DNA of 64,000 nucleotides from positions 72,693,345 to 72,757,344 of the forward strand of contig NC_087062.1 in assembly GCF_963678635.1 (NCBI RefSeq). The letters run 5' to 3'. Source of the DNA: Symsagittifera roscoffensis. Lineage: Eukaryota; Xenacoelomorpha; Acoela; Convolutidae. Of the stretch, positions 48,856 to 58,248 are shown one piece after another. Both the position numbers and the translations under genes were made by a program. The notes beneath the pieces were generated by a model. The model was given only the letters and a program-made list of their open reading frames with translations, made no database searches and was not told where the DNA came from. Position 1 is the first letter of the stretch, and every line of letters begins with the position of its first letter.

Positions 48856-49386
48856 CATTACGAGGCGAAACTATGCTTTTTGTGAATTGTAAGCTGATTC
48901 CTCAACAGGCCAAACAGAGAATTGTTGCGGAAACAGAAACATTGCTTTTTTTTCATCTTCTTTGCTGTTTTGGATTCCACGGACAAATAGTTAAAACACT
49001 GTTATGCTCAAGATCGCTCCAAAACGGGCAAATTTGCCAAACCCACAATAAAACTTGCGGAATCCGCAACAAAATTTGCCGAATCCTCAACAAAATTTGC
49101 GAATCCGGAACAGGTTGTGGAATCCATAAACAAATAATAATATATGTGTTTAGTAAACTTAAGCTGTCGCGGAAGTGGAATCCGCAAATTGTATGTGGAA
49201 TCCGAAAACTGTAATTGGATTCCGCAAACTGCAAGCGCATTTCGCAAACTGTAAGCGGAATCCGTTATAATTTGCTGAATTCGGAACAATTACTTAAATT
49301 CGCTCGTAGCGGAATCCGCAACAAAAGTATTGTGCCGACAAAATTTACGTTACAAGTATTGGTATGTGGAACCCACGAAAGTTTTG
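48856..49386 (+). mobile_element. Foldback-type element, one terminus missing
   Basis: It starts CATTACGAGGCGAAACT, the terminus of the array element and of the foldback at 53224. Inside are repeated GGAATCCGCAA and TTTGCGGAATCC blocks in both orientations. Two long stretches align with that foldback: GGTTGTGGAATCCATAAACA onward (about 49104) and GCGGAATCCGCAACAAAAGT onward (about 49309). The right terminus CGTAATG is not present. Confidence 0.6.
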
Positions 49387-49437
49387 CAAGAGAAGCTTGA
49401 AAGTTTTGTAACCCGAGTCGAGGTTTTTCACCTATTT

Positions 49438-49620
49438 GAAGCAAGATTTGAGCGGTTTGAGCGGTTTCTTTAGACAATTACGCTCAAAATCTTGCTTCAA
49501 AATGAGCGGTTTGAGCGGTTTTTGAACGGTTTATCTAAAAAAACCGCTCAAAAACCGCGCAAGATTTGAACGGTTTTGAGCGGTTTATCTAAAAAACCGC
49601 TCAAAAACCGCGCAAGATTT
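49438..49620 (+). repeat. GAGCGGTTT hairpin minisatellite, cluster 1
   Basis: Repeats of GAGCGGTTTT in direct and inverted orientation with the linker GCAAGATTTGA. A block GAGCGGTTT-ATCTAAA-AAACCGCTC occurs twice and can fold into a hairpin. The same units form cluster 2 at 50288-50512. Confidence 0.75.
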
Positions 49621-49633
49621 GATAATAAAAAGT

Positions 49634-49706
49634 CGACCACAGAGGGATTCGAACCCCCAATCTTCTGATTTGTAGTCAGACGCCTTATCCGTTAGCCCAT
49701 GCTACC
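49634..49706 (-). tRNA. tRNA-like gene, Arg-type body with ACA anticodon loop (probable pseudogene)
   Basis: The minus strand gives 73 nt with tRNA structure: anticodon stem TCTGA/TCAGA, loop CTACAAA (anticodon position ACA), T stem GGGGG/CCCTC with loop TTCGAAT, and 3' end TGTGGTCG. From the D loop onward it resembles eukaryotic tRNA-Arg(TCG), as I know that family, but the anticodon loop is changed. The 5' acceptor strand GGTAGCA pairs with TGTGGTC only through several G-U pairs and one A-G mismatch, and the D stem has a G-G mismatch. A TTTT run, a possible Pol III terminator, follows within a few bases. I favour a degenerate tRNA gene; ACA would nominally read Cys UGU. Confidence 0.65.
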
Positions 49707-49759
49707 CTGAAAATATTTTCGCGCAGCGAAACCAATATAAATTACGCACCACAATGAAT

Positions 49760-49783
49760 ACTGAATACTCTGCAGTATTCAGT
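49760..49783 (+). repeat. Perfect 10-bp hairpin
   Basis: ACTGAATACT and AGTATTCAGT flank a CTGC loop, 54 bp upstream of the tRNA-like gene in its direction of transcription. Purpose unknown. Confidence 0.5.
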
Positions 49784-50269
49784 GCTTATGTTTCACCTAA
49801 AATAAAGATGTTCTCTCATTATTCTGCTTGACATAGGAAAGTGTTTTGGGCACATTGGCGGCCCAGATGCACCACTGGCAATCTCCGGTTCTCATTTCAA
49901 AATCAAACAGCCCCACTCCTGTATCCCCAATGCCTCACGTGACCACCCAAGTAGCAGTTAGTTTGTTCCCTTTCACATAAGCTGTGAAGTTTAAGAGTGG
50001 GGGTTCAGTAACTGCTGTAGCTGTAACACACTACCATAAGCAACATCAAATATACTGCGCGTTGAGTCTAATCTACAGAATACTTCTGTATCAGTCCAGT
50101 TAGTTTGATGGGGGGGCTAAGTTGGGGCGGGGGGGGGGGTGGGGTTGTTGACGTGAAGAGCTGGTCAAAAATGCTGTTTTTGGGCACTTTTTGGAAAATT
50201 ACTACATATTGGTCGCCCCTGGTTGAACGTGTTCGTTCGAGTTTTGCAGAGAAGAGAAACGTTGAGTCT
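49784..50269 (+). other. Spacer with G-rich tract, no gene seen
   Basis: Mixed-composition DNA, less AT-rich than its surroundings. It has runs of G at 50109-50147 (GGGGGGG, then a run of ten) that could form a G-quadruplex. The tract from about 50167 (TTTGGGCACTTTTTGGAAAA, later CGCCCCTGG) resembles pieces of the hAT-like debris at 53101 and 54490, suggesting an old MITE. No convincing ORF or RNA gene. Confidence 0.4.
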
Positions 50270-50529
50270 GGGACCTCGACCCGGGAAGACCGCTCAAAAA
50301 CCGCTCAAAAACCGCTCAAATCTTGCTTGAAAAACCGTTCAAAAATCACCGCAAGAAATGAGCGGTTTTTGAGCGGTTTTTTAAGCAAGATTTGAGCGGT
50401 TTGAGCGGTTTTTCCAAAAAAAAACCGCCCAAACCGCCCAAACCGCTCAAACCGCTCAAATCTTGCTGGAAAACCGCTCAAACCGCTCAAATCTTGAGCG
50501 GTTTTTGAGCGGGATCTCGACCCGGGAAA
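50270..50529 (+). repeat. GAGCGGTTT minisatellite, cluster 2, with flanking direct repeats
   Basis: CCGCTCAAAA and GAGCGGTTTT units in both orientations fill 50288-50512. They are bounded by near-identical 19-bp direct repeats: GGGACCTCGACCCGGGAAG at 50270 and GGGATCTCGACCCGGGAAA at 50511. The arrangement looks like an expansion or insertion flanked by a duplicated site. Confidence 0.75.
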
Positions 50530-50725
50530 GAATACAGAGAAGTTTGTCAGTCAACTTCCGTAGCGTTGGTTTGTTTGATTTTGATACACTTAAGTGTAAT
50601 GCCAGAGAAAAAATACAATTACGTTTTAGCTTTTAAATATCATCATAGTCGTTTGAAATTCTTGGTTGCTATATCAGTTCAATAAATAGCAGTCCTTATT
50701 GTGAATTCATAAATACATATCATAC

Positions 50726-51493
50726 CTAATTGCTTTTACTCTCTGGTGATGTTATCATATTGTAATCGCTACTATCGCTTTTCTTTTCTTTCGCTTCATT
50801 GCCCGTCGCCCTATCCTCCGAAACTCTGTTCTCAACTCTCGAAAGCGTCAACCCACAGCAGCTGCAATGATGAACTGGAATTTTAAATTTTTTCAAGTAC
50901 AACGGAAGAAGACAAAAAGGCCAGATTAAAAGCATGAATAACACTATAAATATTATGTACGCAGTCTTCGTCCGCTCAGTCGTGACTATAGTAATAACTC
51001 GCTGTCGACACCTTGTGCAATATGCCATGACAGGCTCGTGGCCTTCGGGTTCCGAGCAAAAGGCGTCTTCGACAAAAGGCGATGGTTCGCTCGATAGCGT
51101 TTCTAACTGATCACGTGACAGTGATGTCGTCAGGGTGTTGTCGTCATGTGACGTAATAGTTAAGTCCAATACATGCATTCTCATGTGTCCTCGTTTGTTC
51201 GGGTTCTCAAGATCGCTGTTTCGGAACGTGGAATATCCGGGCAGGGGCGAGAGCGGCTCTTTTCTTGTCTTTTTTGCAGTTTCAGATAATAGAGTTTGAT
51301 TTGCAGTATACTCATGGTACGAAACTTCATTTAGATTGTAAGACTGATCCGAGTAGCGGCGACTTGGCATCGCGCCGAGTGACTTTGGTCGCACTCGTTT
51401 ACCGAGGTCATCCGACAGCTCGGACGATCGTCTCTCTTTTTTTGCGACGTCGTCCGCGGCTGACAAAGGTCGTGATTCTTCATTTTTCTTCAT
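50726..51493 (-). CDS. LITAF-domain membrane-associated protein (255 aa)
   Basis: The C-terminal half is a LITAF/SIMPLE-type zinc domain. It has CTRC (residues 159-162 from the chosen ATG), a hydrophobic stretch (about 179-200, AYIIFIVLFMLLIWPFCLLP) and HHCSCC (208-213) fitting HxCxxC. In known family members the two Cys pairs come together to bind zinc, and the hydrophobic part anchors the protein on the cytosolic face of late endosome or plasma membranes. The N-terminal 150 residues are polar, charged and probably disordered, longer than in typical members. The C-terminal tail of about 35 residues is charged. I chose the ATG at 51491-51493; the frame is open slightly upstream (a TTG at 51520) to a TAG at 51524-51526. 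No intron is needed. Stop TAG 50726-50728. An upstream exon cannot be excluded. Confidence 0.85.
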   Translation of the reverse strand: MKKNEESRPLSAADDVAKKERRSSELSDDLGKRVRPKSLGAMPSRRYSDQSYNLNEVSYHEYTANQTLLSETAKKTRKEPLSPLPGYSTFRNSDLENPNKRGHMRMHVLDLTITSHDDNTLTTSLSRDQLETLSSEPSPFVEDAFCSEPEGHEPVMAYCTRCRQRVITIVTTERTKTAYIIFIVLFMLLIWPFCLLPLYLKKFKIPVHHCSCCGLTLSRVENRVSEDRATGNEAKEKKSDSSDYNMITSPESKSN

Positions 51494-51523
51494 TTTGTCT
51501 GCTGCTTCAATTTTGAGCAATTT

Positions 51524-51538
51524 CTACTGTGTCTCCAT
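51524..51538 (-). promoter_or_regulatory. Four-codon upstream ORF before the LITAF-domain gene
   Basis: ATGGAGACACAGTAG lies 30 bp upstream of the chosen start codon and in the same frame. If the transcript begins further upstream it would be a minimal uORF. The transcript start is unknown. Confidence 0.3.
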
Positions 51539-52947
51539 AGTTGTACATATAAGTAATGTATAAAATAAGTCAAGCTATGATATCTAATTAAGCTTATAAT
51601 TTTAGATATTTTTTATGAAACGTCTTCTGTCTGCTAGGAATCAAAGCGCTGACTTCGAAGTCAACTGAATACTCGGAAAAGTGCGGGTTATTCAGCTGAT
51701 TCTAAAATTTAGCCGCTGGCTCCACCAGCAATTTAGTTTTTCTCAGTTTCAGCAGAGAAACAAGCTTCCATTTACCATCCCTTCAACAAAATTTTAATTG
51801 TTTACTTTTTCCGTTACTTAAGTTTACAGGATAATTATCGAATTTGAATCCCCTTAATTATCAAAAATCATTACAAAGTTTTGGCATTTTATGGTAGGGA
51901 ACATACTTTTGATTAAGTGAAATTGACAGCAAAACTCTTGATTTATTGTATGGCAAGCTGATTGAAAATTAGTTCACCTTGGTTTTTGAATAACTTTGAG
52001 TGATTTTCTAGGTAGAGAAAAATCTGATCAGCTCATGACTAATTTTTTGTTGAGTATCATTTTGCTTTAAACCCCATAGTTTTTGGTAGAAACTTTTAAA
52101 TTAGAAAACAGTTGGGAAAAGATGTTATCAAGTGTTTTTTCTCTGCTAGTCTTTCGCCAGTCAGAATGTTTGACATCGCCGTAGTCAGTCGTTTTTTTTT
52201 TGGGTTTTCTTCGGTTTATATGAACTAATCAAAGCACTGATTTTAAAACCATCGTACTTTGGATAAAAGAAATCACGTGCAAAAAAATCTTTAAAATGTG
52301 AGCCACGTTTTATAGTTTTCGCTTTTATTTAGGGTATGGCTCTTTTTCCTCGTCTTCTGTCTCAGAATTTTTACCTGTAACATTTCGTTCATTCTATCTA
52401 AATGCTATAAAACATAAGCATGCCGATTAACTGGGTCATGAAAACCACATTTAGTGTCCTTGCCTAACATTGTAAAACCACTTGTTACTCTAGAAATTAA
52501 ATGCTCATGTGAGATGGACGGGAAAGGAAAAAGCGGCTGACTCTTCTCCCGTTTCCCCACATGCCAATTTCCGTGTTTCTAATTTTTATCAACTCGGTTT
52601 GATTATCAGAAAAATTACCATGCGGCCGCCTTACGAAATCACAAACACATGTTGTCCTCGTAAACAACTCCGTAAAATTGTTGCTCATGCACAAAAATAG
52701 AGAATGGTGTCAAAACGGTAGAGCCAAGAGTCCTTAGGGTTACTCAGAAAATGATTTGTTTCAATGCTCAAAAAAAAATTATTGACCTTCCATCAAGCAG
52801 ACTAAAAATTATTGTCACGAGAGGTATCACAAGAAAAATATGAAAAAGATTAGTTTTTTGTCTCTAATTAGTCCAGACTATAATTTGCAACAAGTCGTAT
52901 CTTAGTTGGAAAAAGAGCAGGCACAAGTAATTTATGCTAGTCAGACG
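51539..52947 (+). other. Intergenic DNA without a recognisable gene
   Basis: AT-rich. Only short opposing ORFs (for example around 52500-52700) with no domains and no consistent coding character. It lies between the two divergently transcribed genes, so their promoters may sit at its ends or beyond, but I see no clear TATA element. Confidence 0.5.
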
Positions 52948-53223
52948 CAGTGGCGTGCGCAGAAATTTTTCTAGGGGGGGGGAGGCGGTTTTTCAAAATA
53001 AGTTGAAAATTTTACGGTATTTTTTTAGGTCAATCAATTTGATTTTCCGAGTTCTTCGAAAATAATATAAGGAATCTAATTTGCCAAAGATTTGCTGCGC
53101 CAAAAATGGCGTTTTTAGGCACTTTTTGGAAACATTGACCGAAAAATTGCGTTTTTTCCGGCGCGCACTCTCGCATCGAAATTAGTTTTCTGCGCACCCA
53201 AGAAGAAAAATTTTGAGGAGGTC
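52948..53223 (+). mobile_element. Transposon fragment with G-rich end
   Basis: It begins CAGTGGCGTGCGCAGAAA, then a run of nine G, and contains AAAATGGCGTTTTTAGGCAC, a tract similar to one in the hAT-type MITE at 54325. The start resembles ends of DNA transposon remnants common in invertebrate genomes. The other end is not clear and is followed directly by the foldback element at 53224. Confidence 0.35.
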
Positions 53224-53862
53224 CATTACGAGGCCAAACTGTGCACTGGATAGGTGCACAATTTTGTGTCTGTAAGTTCCTGGATTCCAGAGACAAATCT
53301 TTAAATGTGTTCCAAAAAGTAAGTGGATTCCGCTTACAAAAGTTTAGTGGATTCCGTATTTGCAGAATCCAGAACAGTTTGTGGAATCCACAAACAAATA
53401 ATAAGACATGTGAATAGTTACATTAAGCTGTTGCCAAGTCCGCAACTGTAACGGAATCCGCAAATTGTAAATGGAATCCGCAAATTATAAGTGGAGTCCG
53501 CATTTTGTTTGCGGTTTCCACTTATATTTGCGGATTCCACTTACAATTTGCGGATTCCGTTACAGTTGCGGACTTCGCAACAGCTTAATGTAACTATTCA
53601 CATGTCTTATTATTTGTTTGTGGATTCCATTTACAGTTGCGGAACCCAGAACAACTAGCTGTGTTTGCTTGTTGCGGATTCCGCAACAAAATAAATGTGC
53701 CGACAAATTTACGTTACAGGTATTTGTAAGCGGAATCGACGAAACTTTTGTAAGTAGAATCCACTTACTTTTTGAAACATGTTTAAAGATTTGTCTCTGG
53801 AATCCAGGAAACACAGGCACAAAATTGTGCGCCTATCCAGTGCACAGTTTGGCCTCGTAATG
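53224..53862 (+). mobile_element. Foldback element, 639 bp, complete inverted termini
   Basis: The left terminus CATTACGAGGCCAAACTGTG is matched in reverse by the right terminus CACAGTTTGGCCTCGTAATG, and complementarity continues (CTGGATAGG.GCACAATTTTGTG and GATTCCAGAGACAAATCTTTAAA). The inside consists of inverted GGAATCCGC/GCGGATTCC blocks that pair across a centre near 53510-53540. The ends are the same as those of the element in the array units. No coding sequence and no clear target duplication. Confidence 0.85.
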
Positions 53863-54316
53863 TAAAAAGTTTTCAAGCGAAGAGGTACTGAGTGTCGAGG
53901 TTACAAAAAGGTTCGAAAAATATGCCGACACTTTCATGGTTGAACGAACTGTTTTAGCTGGATCATCATAAAATATCTTCAAATTATGCTAGCAATATTG
54001 TGGGAAATGTTCACCTTAAACGGTGCCAAAAAGAACGTTTTTTTTTTTCAATTAACAATGTGTAATTTTTTTGTCAAACTTTTCGTAGAAGTTTTTTTGG
54101 TTGTCAAGAAAGCAATGAAAGAAGCTTCAAAAATCCATGTTCCTGTAGTGAATTATATTTTACGTTTTATTAGCTTATTATAATGCTGCTCGCCATTTGC
54201 TCAACTTTAGACCGAAAATCAAAAAATTTTGAAACAGTTTTTCTACACTGCGGAGATTTTTAGGAAATTTTTAAAAGAGGTCAAATCTTGCCTGCAAGGG
54301 CTTTAATATGATATAT
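53863..54316 (+). other. Spacer, nothing recognised
   Basis: AT-rich. A 65-codon frame at 53986-54183 is rich in Phe and Leu and shows no domain. The part after 53863 (AAAGTTTTCAAGCG, GTGTCGAGGTT) resembles the flank after 49386, so the two foldback copies may share flanking sequence. Confidence 0.4.
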
Positions 54317-54324
54317 CACTAAAC

Positions 54325-54674
54325 CAGGGGTGGATTTTGGGGGGTTTGCGACCCCCTGCTGACCCAAAAGGTCCCCCATTTGTACTATTTTCAGATATCC
54401 ATTTTGGGTGATGGACCCTGAAAAATTTCTAAAGGCGCCTAGGGCGCCAATATATATTATTTATGAGGGGGAGCGCGCGCCAAAAAGGCAATTTTTTGGT
54501 CAAAATTTTCCAAAAAGTGCCTCAAAACGAACTTTTTTGTCATGTTTTTTTTCATAAATTTGCCTGCGGCGCAGAAAGTTTGGCCAGGACAGGGTATTTT
54601 TAATGCTTTCGCAGAGCTCGGAAAATCAATTTGGTCGACAAAAGTTTTGAAAAATTTTTAAAAATCCGCCCCTG
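54325..54674 (+). mobile_element. hAT-type MITE, 350 bp
   Basis: The termini CAGGGGTGGATTTT and AAAATCCGCCCCTG are inverted and fit the CAGGGGCGGA end common in hAT elements. The flanking 8-bp sequences CACTAAAC (54317-54324) and CACTAGAG (54675-54682) match at six of eight bases, consistent with an old 8-bp target duplication. No ORF inside, so non-autonomous. Confidence 0.75.
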
Positions 54675-54682
54675 CACTAGAG

Positions 54683-55516
54683 CGTTTCCGAAAATGCGTG
54701 TGCTACCTGAGGTTGCGCGGGAAACAAAAAGTAGGAAAAAATTAAAATACCCGAATATACAATTCATGATCGAATCAAAACATTCGTGATAACTTCAAAA
54801 AAAACAAAAGTTTTGATAAAACCTTCAATAGATAATTAATTGAAAAATAAAGGCTGAGTGATATTTAGGATTTTGGATTTTAGATACGAAGGATTCCGTC
54901 ATTCAGAGAAAACTATACCTACACCTTTTTGTTTAATTTAGTCAAAACATCCCACCTTCTCCGAGTAATTGAATTTTCAACAATCATCAAGCTTAAGTCC
55001 GAAACAAAGACACCTACTATTGACCAAGATATAAACGAATGACTCATTTCAAACTCCTACGGTCAGACCGTTTTCATTATAAATATAGAAAAGTTAGTTT
55101 CCATTTCCGCCAGTTCTATCAGTTTCGTGAAATTTTAGTCACTCTTTCTTATTTCCGCGAATCGTTTTGGGGATCAGGTATTTTGAAAATTATACGTAAC
55201 CGTAAAAACACGTAAAAACCAATTACCCCGACAGTCCTCATCAAGCTATTGTTTACTAATATAAATGATTTTCAATAAAATAGGGACTTTTATTTAGAGT
55301 ACAAAACTGACCAAGATTGCAAATTCATTACGGCTATTTTTCTTCCGAATTTTTGTTGAATTTCGCAGCCTTGATTTCATGTTTGGTAGTGAGTTCTGCT
55401 CATAAAATATCCTGTCGCATTAGTAAAGTCTAATAGAGTTTAATTTTATTTGGCACTTCTATGGTTAGAGCTTCCTTTTTAAACGTTAAGTTAAGTTATA
55501 TCTAGTTATCACTAGC
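54683..55516 (+). other. Upstream region of the TSR gene, no gene seen
   Basis: AT-rich DNA with no ORF of note. It must contain the promoter of the gene starting at 55517 if the exon model is right. No certain TATA box is identified. Confidence 0.4.
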
Positions 55517-55674
55517 ATGGACAGACTGAGTTCTGGAGGAGGTGTGGCTTCTAAGAGTGGCTATGGACACCCTACGGAGCAATACTCTGTTGTGGCCACA
55601 GCGGCGGGGGCGGAGGAGGAGTGCAAAGGATACAGGCCCAAACGAAGCACACCCAGAAGATCCATCGCTCAAAG
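55517..55674 (+). CDS. Exon 1 of the TSR gene (inferred)
   Basis: The ATG at 55517 opens a GC-rich frame (MDRLSSGGGVASKSGYGHP, ending RRSIAQR) that meets TAA five codons after the likely donor AAAG/GTCGTA. Ending at 55674 in phase 2 joins it in frame to the acceptor TTTGCTTCAG at 55987, just before the internal ATG at 55989. The alternative is that this ATG is the real start and 55517-55674 is unrelated. Confidence 0.5.
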
Positions 55675-58190
55675 GTCGTAACGATCGTGCACTGTATGGT
55701 CACGATCTTGTAGATCATGAACAATTGAAAGCAAACTCCCCCCATTTTTGTTAAATCTAATTACCACTTAGAATGCCCAAACATAACAAAGAGGTCATTA
55801 AACTGTGATGATGTTTTTGCTCTGAGAAATAGTTTTTGTATAACTTAGAAAAATTTGCATAGCTGGAGGTGCCAGCATACCCAATTTGAATTTCCGCATT
55901 TCTCTTATTTACGTGTCAAAAATTTTGGCAATTCGGTTCATTGTGAGCTTTATGATTTATCTTTGACTTCGTTTTTGTTTGCTTCAGAATGAGTTACTTT
56001 GCGGCCGACGACAACCGAATGCCGAAGTTGTTTCGTATTCTATGCTGCTTCATTGTGCTACTAGTCGTACTGGTCATTCTTGGGTTCCTGCTGGCAAAGT
56101 TCGTGGTGTTCACCCAAAGTAAGGAATCCGATACAAAATCCGAGGCTAAACTAGGAGAAGGAATCACTATTAAGTCTGTCACATTAGCGGCATCAGAGCC
56201 GAACGCTGCTCTGGCCGAAACCCTGGTTCAAGTCAGGGCTAAAACTTTACCAGCTTTGGAAAATCGTTGGTACTCATCATCAGAGACATCATCTTTATCA
56301 TTGTTGTCGTCAGTATCGGCAAGGACACTTTCGTCTATTCCGGAATCAGAACCATCAAAACCATCAAAGCGCTCTTTATTTTCGGCTAATGCAGCAAATC
56401 CCTCTCAAACAACGCCTGAAAAAAGCAGCTCAAGATTTCTAGCAGGCGAAGTGTCAGCAGTTTCAGCAGCGGAAGAAACAAAGGCTGATAATACGGGCTG
56501 GAAAACTGCCTTCAATAGTTCGCCCTTTAGTGTCACTTTGAGGGAAGAACAACCGACCGTTACAACGGCCTCTTATAGTGTTTCAAAGATGGAAATTGGT
56601 TACACATCTTCTTATCAAAATTTGTTAAACTTTGATGTGATGTTATGATGATAATTAATTTTTTTTTGGTATTTAGGCGACGTGTTTGAGACATCCAGCT
56701 CAGTTCTTCTTCAAACGACAATAGCTTCTGCCTTGTCGGAACAAGACAAATCAAAAGTTTCTATCGAAAATCAAATAGACGTAGAAGTTGGCACCAACCA
56801 ACCTGAAACCAACTTTCCCAATGAAAACCAAAATAAAGGCGAAAAAGACGAACAAATGCCAGACTATGTTAACGAACCAGATCCAAACGAATCCAGAGTT
56901 TTTGTTCCAACCAAGTCTAAAAATGAAATGTTCAGATCAACTTCAAAAGATTTAATAAGAAATGCGAACTCAAATGAAGATTCGGAGAACAGGTCAGCAA
57001 CTGTGGGTCCAAAAATTGCACTGGGTAGAAACTGCGACTCGAATTGGACTTCTTGGACCGAATGTCTTCCCGATAGTTTTTGTGGACCCGGGCACAAAAA
57101 CAGAAGTCGAACTGATGAGTCGTGTGAGTTGAAGACCGAGATTGAACCCTGCTCGGCTAACCCGTGTTTGAAAATATCCGACGTGGAATACGGGGCTGCT
57201 TTGAGTTTCTGCTCCAAATTTTGCGGAGGGGGGTCCCAATTGAAGACTGCCGCTTGTCTCCAGATGGATATAGGCGCATACGCCAGAGACCTGAAAAACA
57301 GCCAGAGCGTATCAGATCCGCCTGAGGTGAAGTACTTTGAAGTTGATCAGAAAGTATGTGTTTTGAACGGGGTTGCCAATTCGAGCGAGTTTTATTCGAA
57401 ACAAGCCACATGTTGCGAGCATCGATGCAATTTTGATAAAGGTAAGATCGTTCCAAAATTTGTTCAGCTCAATCATGATTTTTTTTCTAGAGAGATATAG
57501 GCGCTGTCTTCGGGTTTTCGGATTAAAATCACGCTAAACAACATCGTTGTTTTAAATATCAAAGCCGATAAACAGTTGCTGAAATGTTCCTTCAAAATGC
57601 AGTTTCAAATTGGAGAAAACCCCAGAAAACAGGTAGCGAGTTAGTTGTTTCGACCTTAAAAGACCTGCACAGTGCTGATGCTCGACCGAGAAACCATATT
57701 TAGGATGAATCTTTGGGTCAGCTGGCAAAAACATTGAAATAAACCCCAAAATTAAAACGATTTTATCAACCAGACTACTAACTCCATGTGGTTCATTTTA
57801 GGTGAAACCTTTGGTCGATTGTCGAATAAAGCTGTGACGATGACTTATGAAAGCGACCCCACTCGAGACACAGTTTTCACTAAACAACATGGACAGCAAT
57901 TCTGCTTAAACCACATTGCTATAATCGACCTCGAAATTCCACAACTAGCAAACTATCTCTGCAATCACATTGGAAAAAACGGCGGAAGTTCAAATCCAAG
58001 TTTGGTGTTTGAAAAAGATAGAGGCGTGCCTGTTGAATGTACATGCTCAGGAGGGTTCATCGACCTTCTAGTCTATCGAAAACAATCCAATTCTGAAGGT
58101 CAAATGGGATCATCAGACGAAGTCGAAATTGCGTGGACAACTGCTCTTAGATTTGGAAATGCGCAACAATTTGTATCACTGCAATGTTAA
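55517..58190 (+). CDS. Type II membrane protein with thrombospondin type 1 repeats (4 exons, about 640 aa)
   Basis: Proposed exons are 55517-55674, 55988-56598, 56677-57441 and 57802-58190, 1923 bp in one frame. Order in the protein: cytoplasmic N-terminus of about 69 residues with a basic stretch (RPKRSTPRRSIAQR); one membrane segment at about 70-88; a Ser/Thr/Glu-rich stalk to about 370; a six-Cys thrombospondin type 1 repeat at about 376-420 (WTSWTEC, RSR, EPCSANPC); a second, ADAMTS-like repeat from about 430 (FCSKFCGGGSQ, later CCEHRC); then an unrecognised Cys-containing C-terminus. Basic residues before the membrane segment predict the C-terminus outside the cell. In known proteins such repeats bind glycosaminoglycans or other matrix ligands; the ligand here is unknown. 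I do not recognise an orthologue. The first intron and the donor of exon 2 are the least certain parts. Confidence 0.75.
55988..56598 (+). CDS. Exon 2 of the TSR gene: membrane segment and stalk
   Basis: It encodes MSYFAADDNRMPKLFRILCC, a hydrophobic segment of about 20 residues and a long Ser/Thr-rich region. The frame stays open to 56648, but the last part is probably intron because exon 3 continues in another frame. Phase-1 donors near the end are GTTACA at 56599 (chosen), GTGTTT at 56578 and GTGTCA at 56530; none is a strong consensus. Confidence 0.65.
56677..57441 (+). CDS. Exon 3 of the TSR gene: thrombospondin repeats
   Basis: Bounded by the acceptor TTTTTTTTTGGTATTTAG (AG 56675-56676) and the strong donor AAAG/GTAAGA (GT 57442-57443). 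Both introns are phase 1 and the exon is 765 bp, so it is a symmetric 1-1 exon as in shuffled extracellular modules. It holds the linker and both thrombospondin-type repeats. Confidence 0.8.
57802..58190 (+). CDS. Exon 4 of the TSR gene: C-terminal domain
   Basis: Acceptor GGTTCATTTTAG at 57790-57801. The joined codon G/GT gives Gly, then ETFGRLSNKAV. The region of about 128 residues contains FCLN, LCNH, VECTCSGG and ends SLQC before TAA at 58188-58190. The even spacing of Cys suggests a disulphide-linked extracellular part. The domain is not recognised. Confidence 0.75.
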
Positions 58191-58242
58191 TTTGAACAAT
58201 TGTTTACATAAACCGAAAATGTATTGGCTTTGCACCCGTTGG

Positions 58243-58248
58243 AATAAA
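58243..58248 (+). terminator. Polyadenylation signal of the TSR gene
   Basis: AATAAA 53 bp after the stop codon, a usual distance for a short animal 3' untranslated region. Confidence 0.65.

Noticed and set aside
49008-49289. Cys-containing ORFs on both strands over the foldback element
   Set aside because: They are translations of the repeated GGAATCCGCAA blocks, which read open in several frames by periodicity.
50305-50490. Minus-strand frame rich in RFERFGRF repeats
   Set aside because: Produced by the GAGCGGTTT minisatellite. Short period and inverted units explain the pattern; no real peptide precursor features such as a signal peptide are seen.
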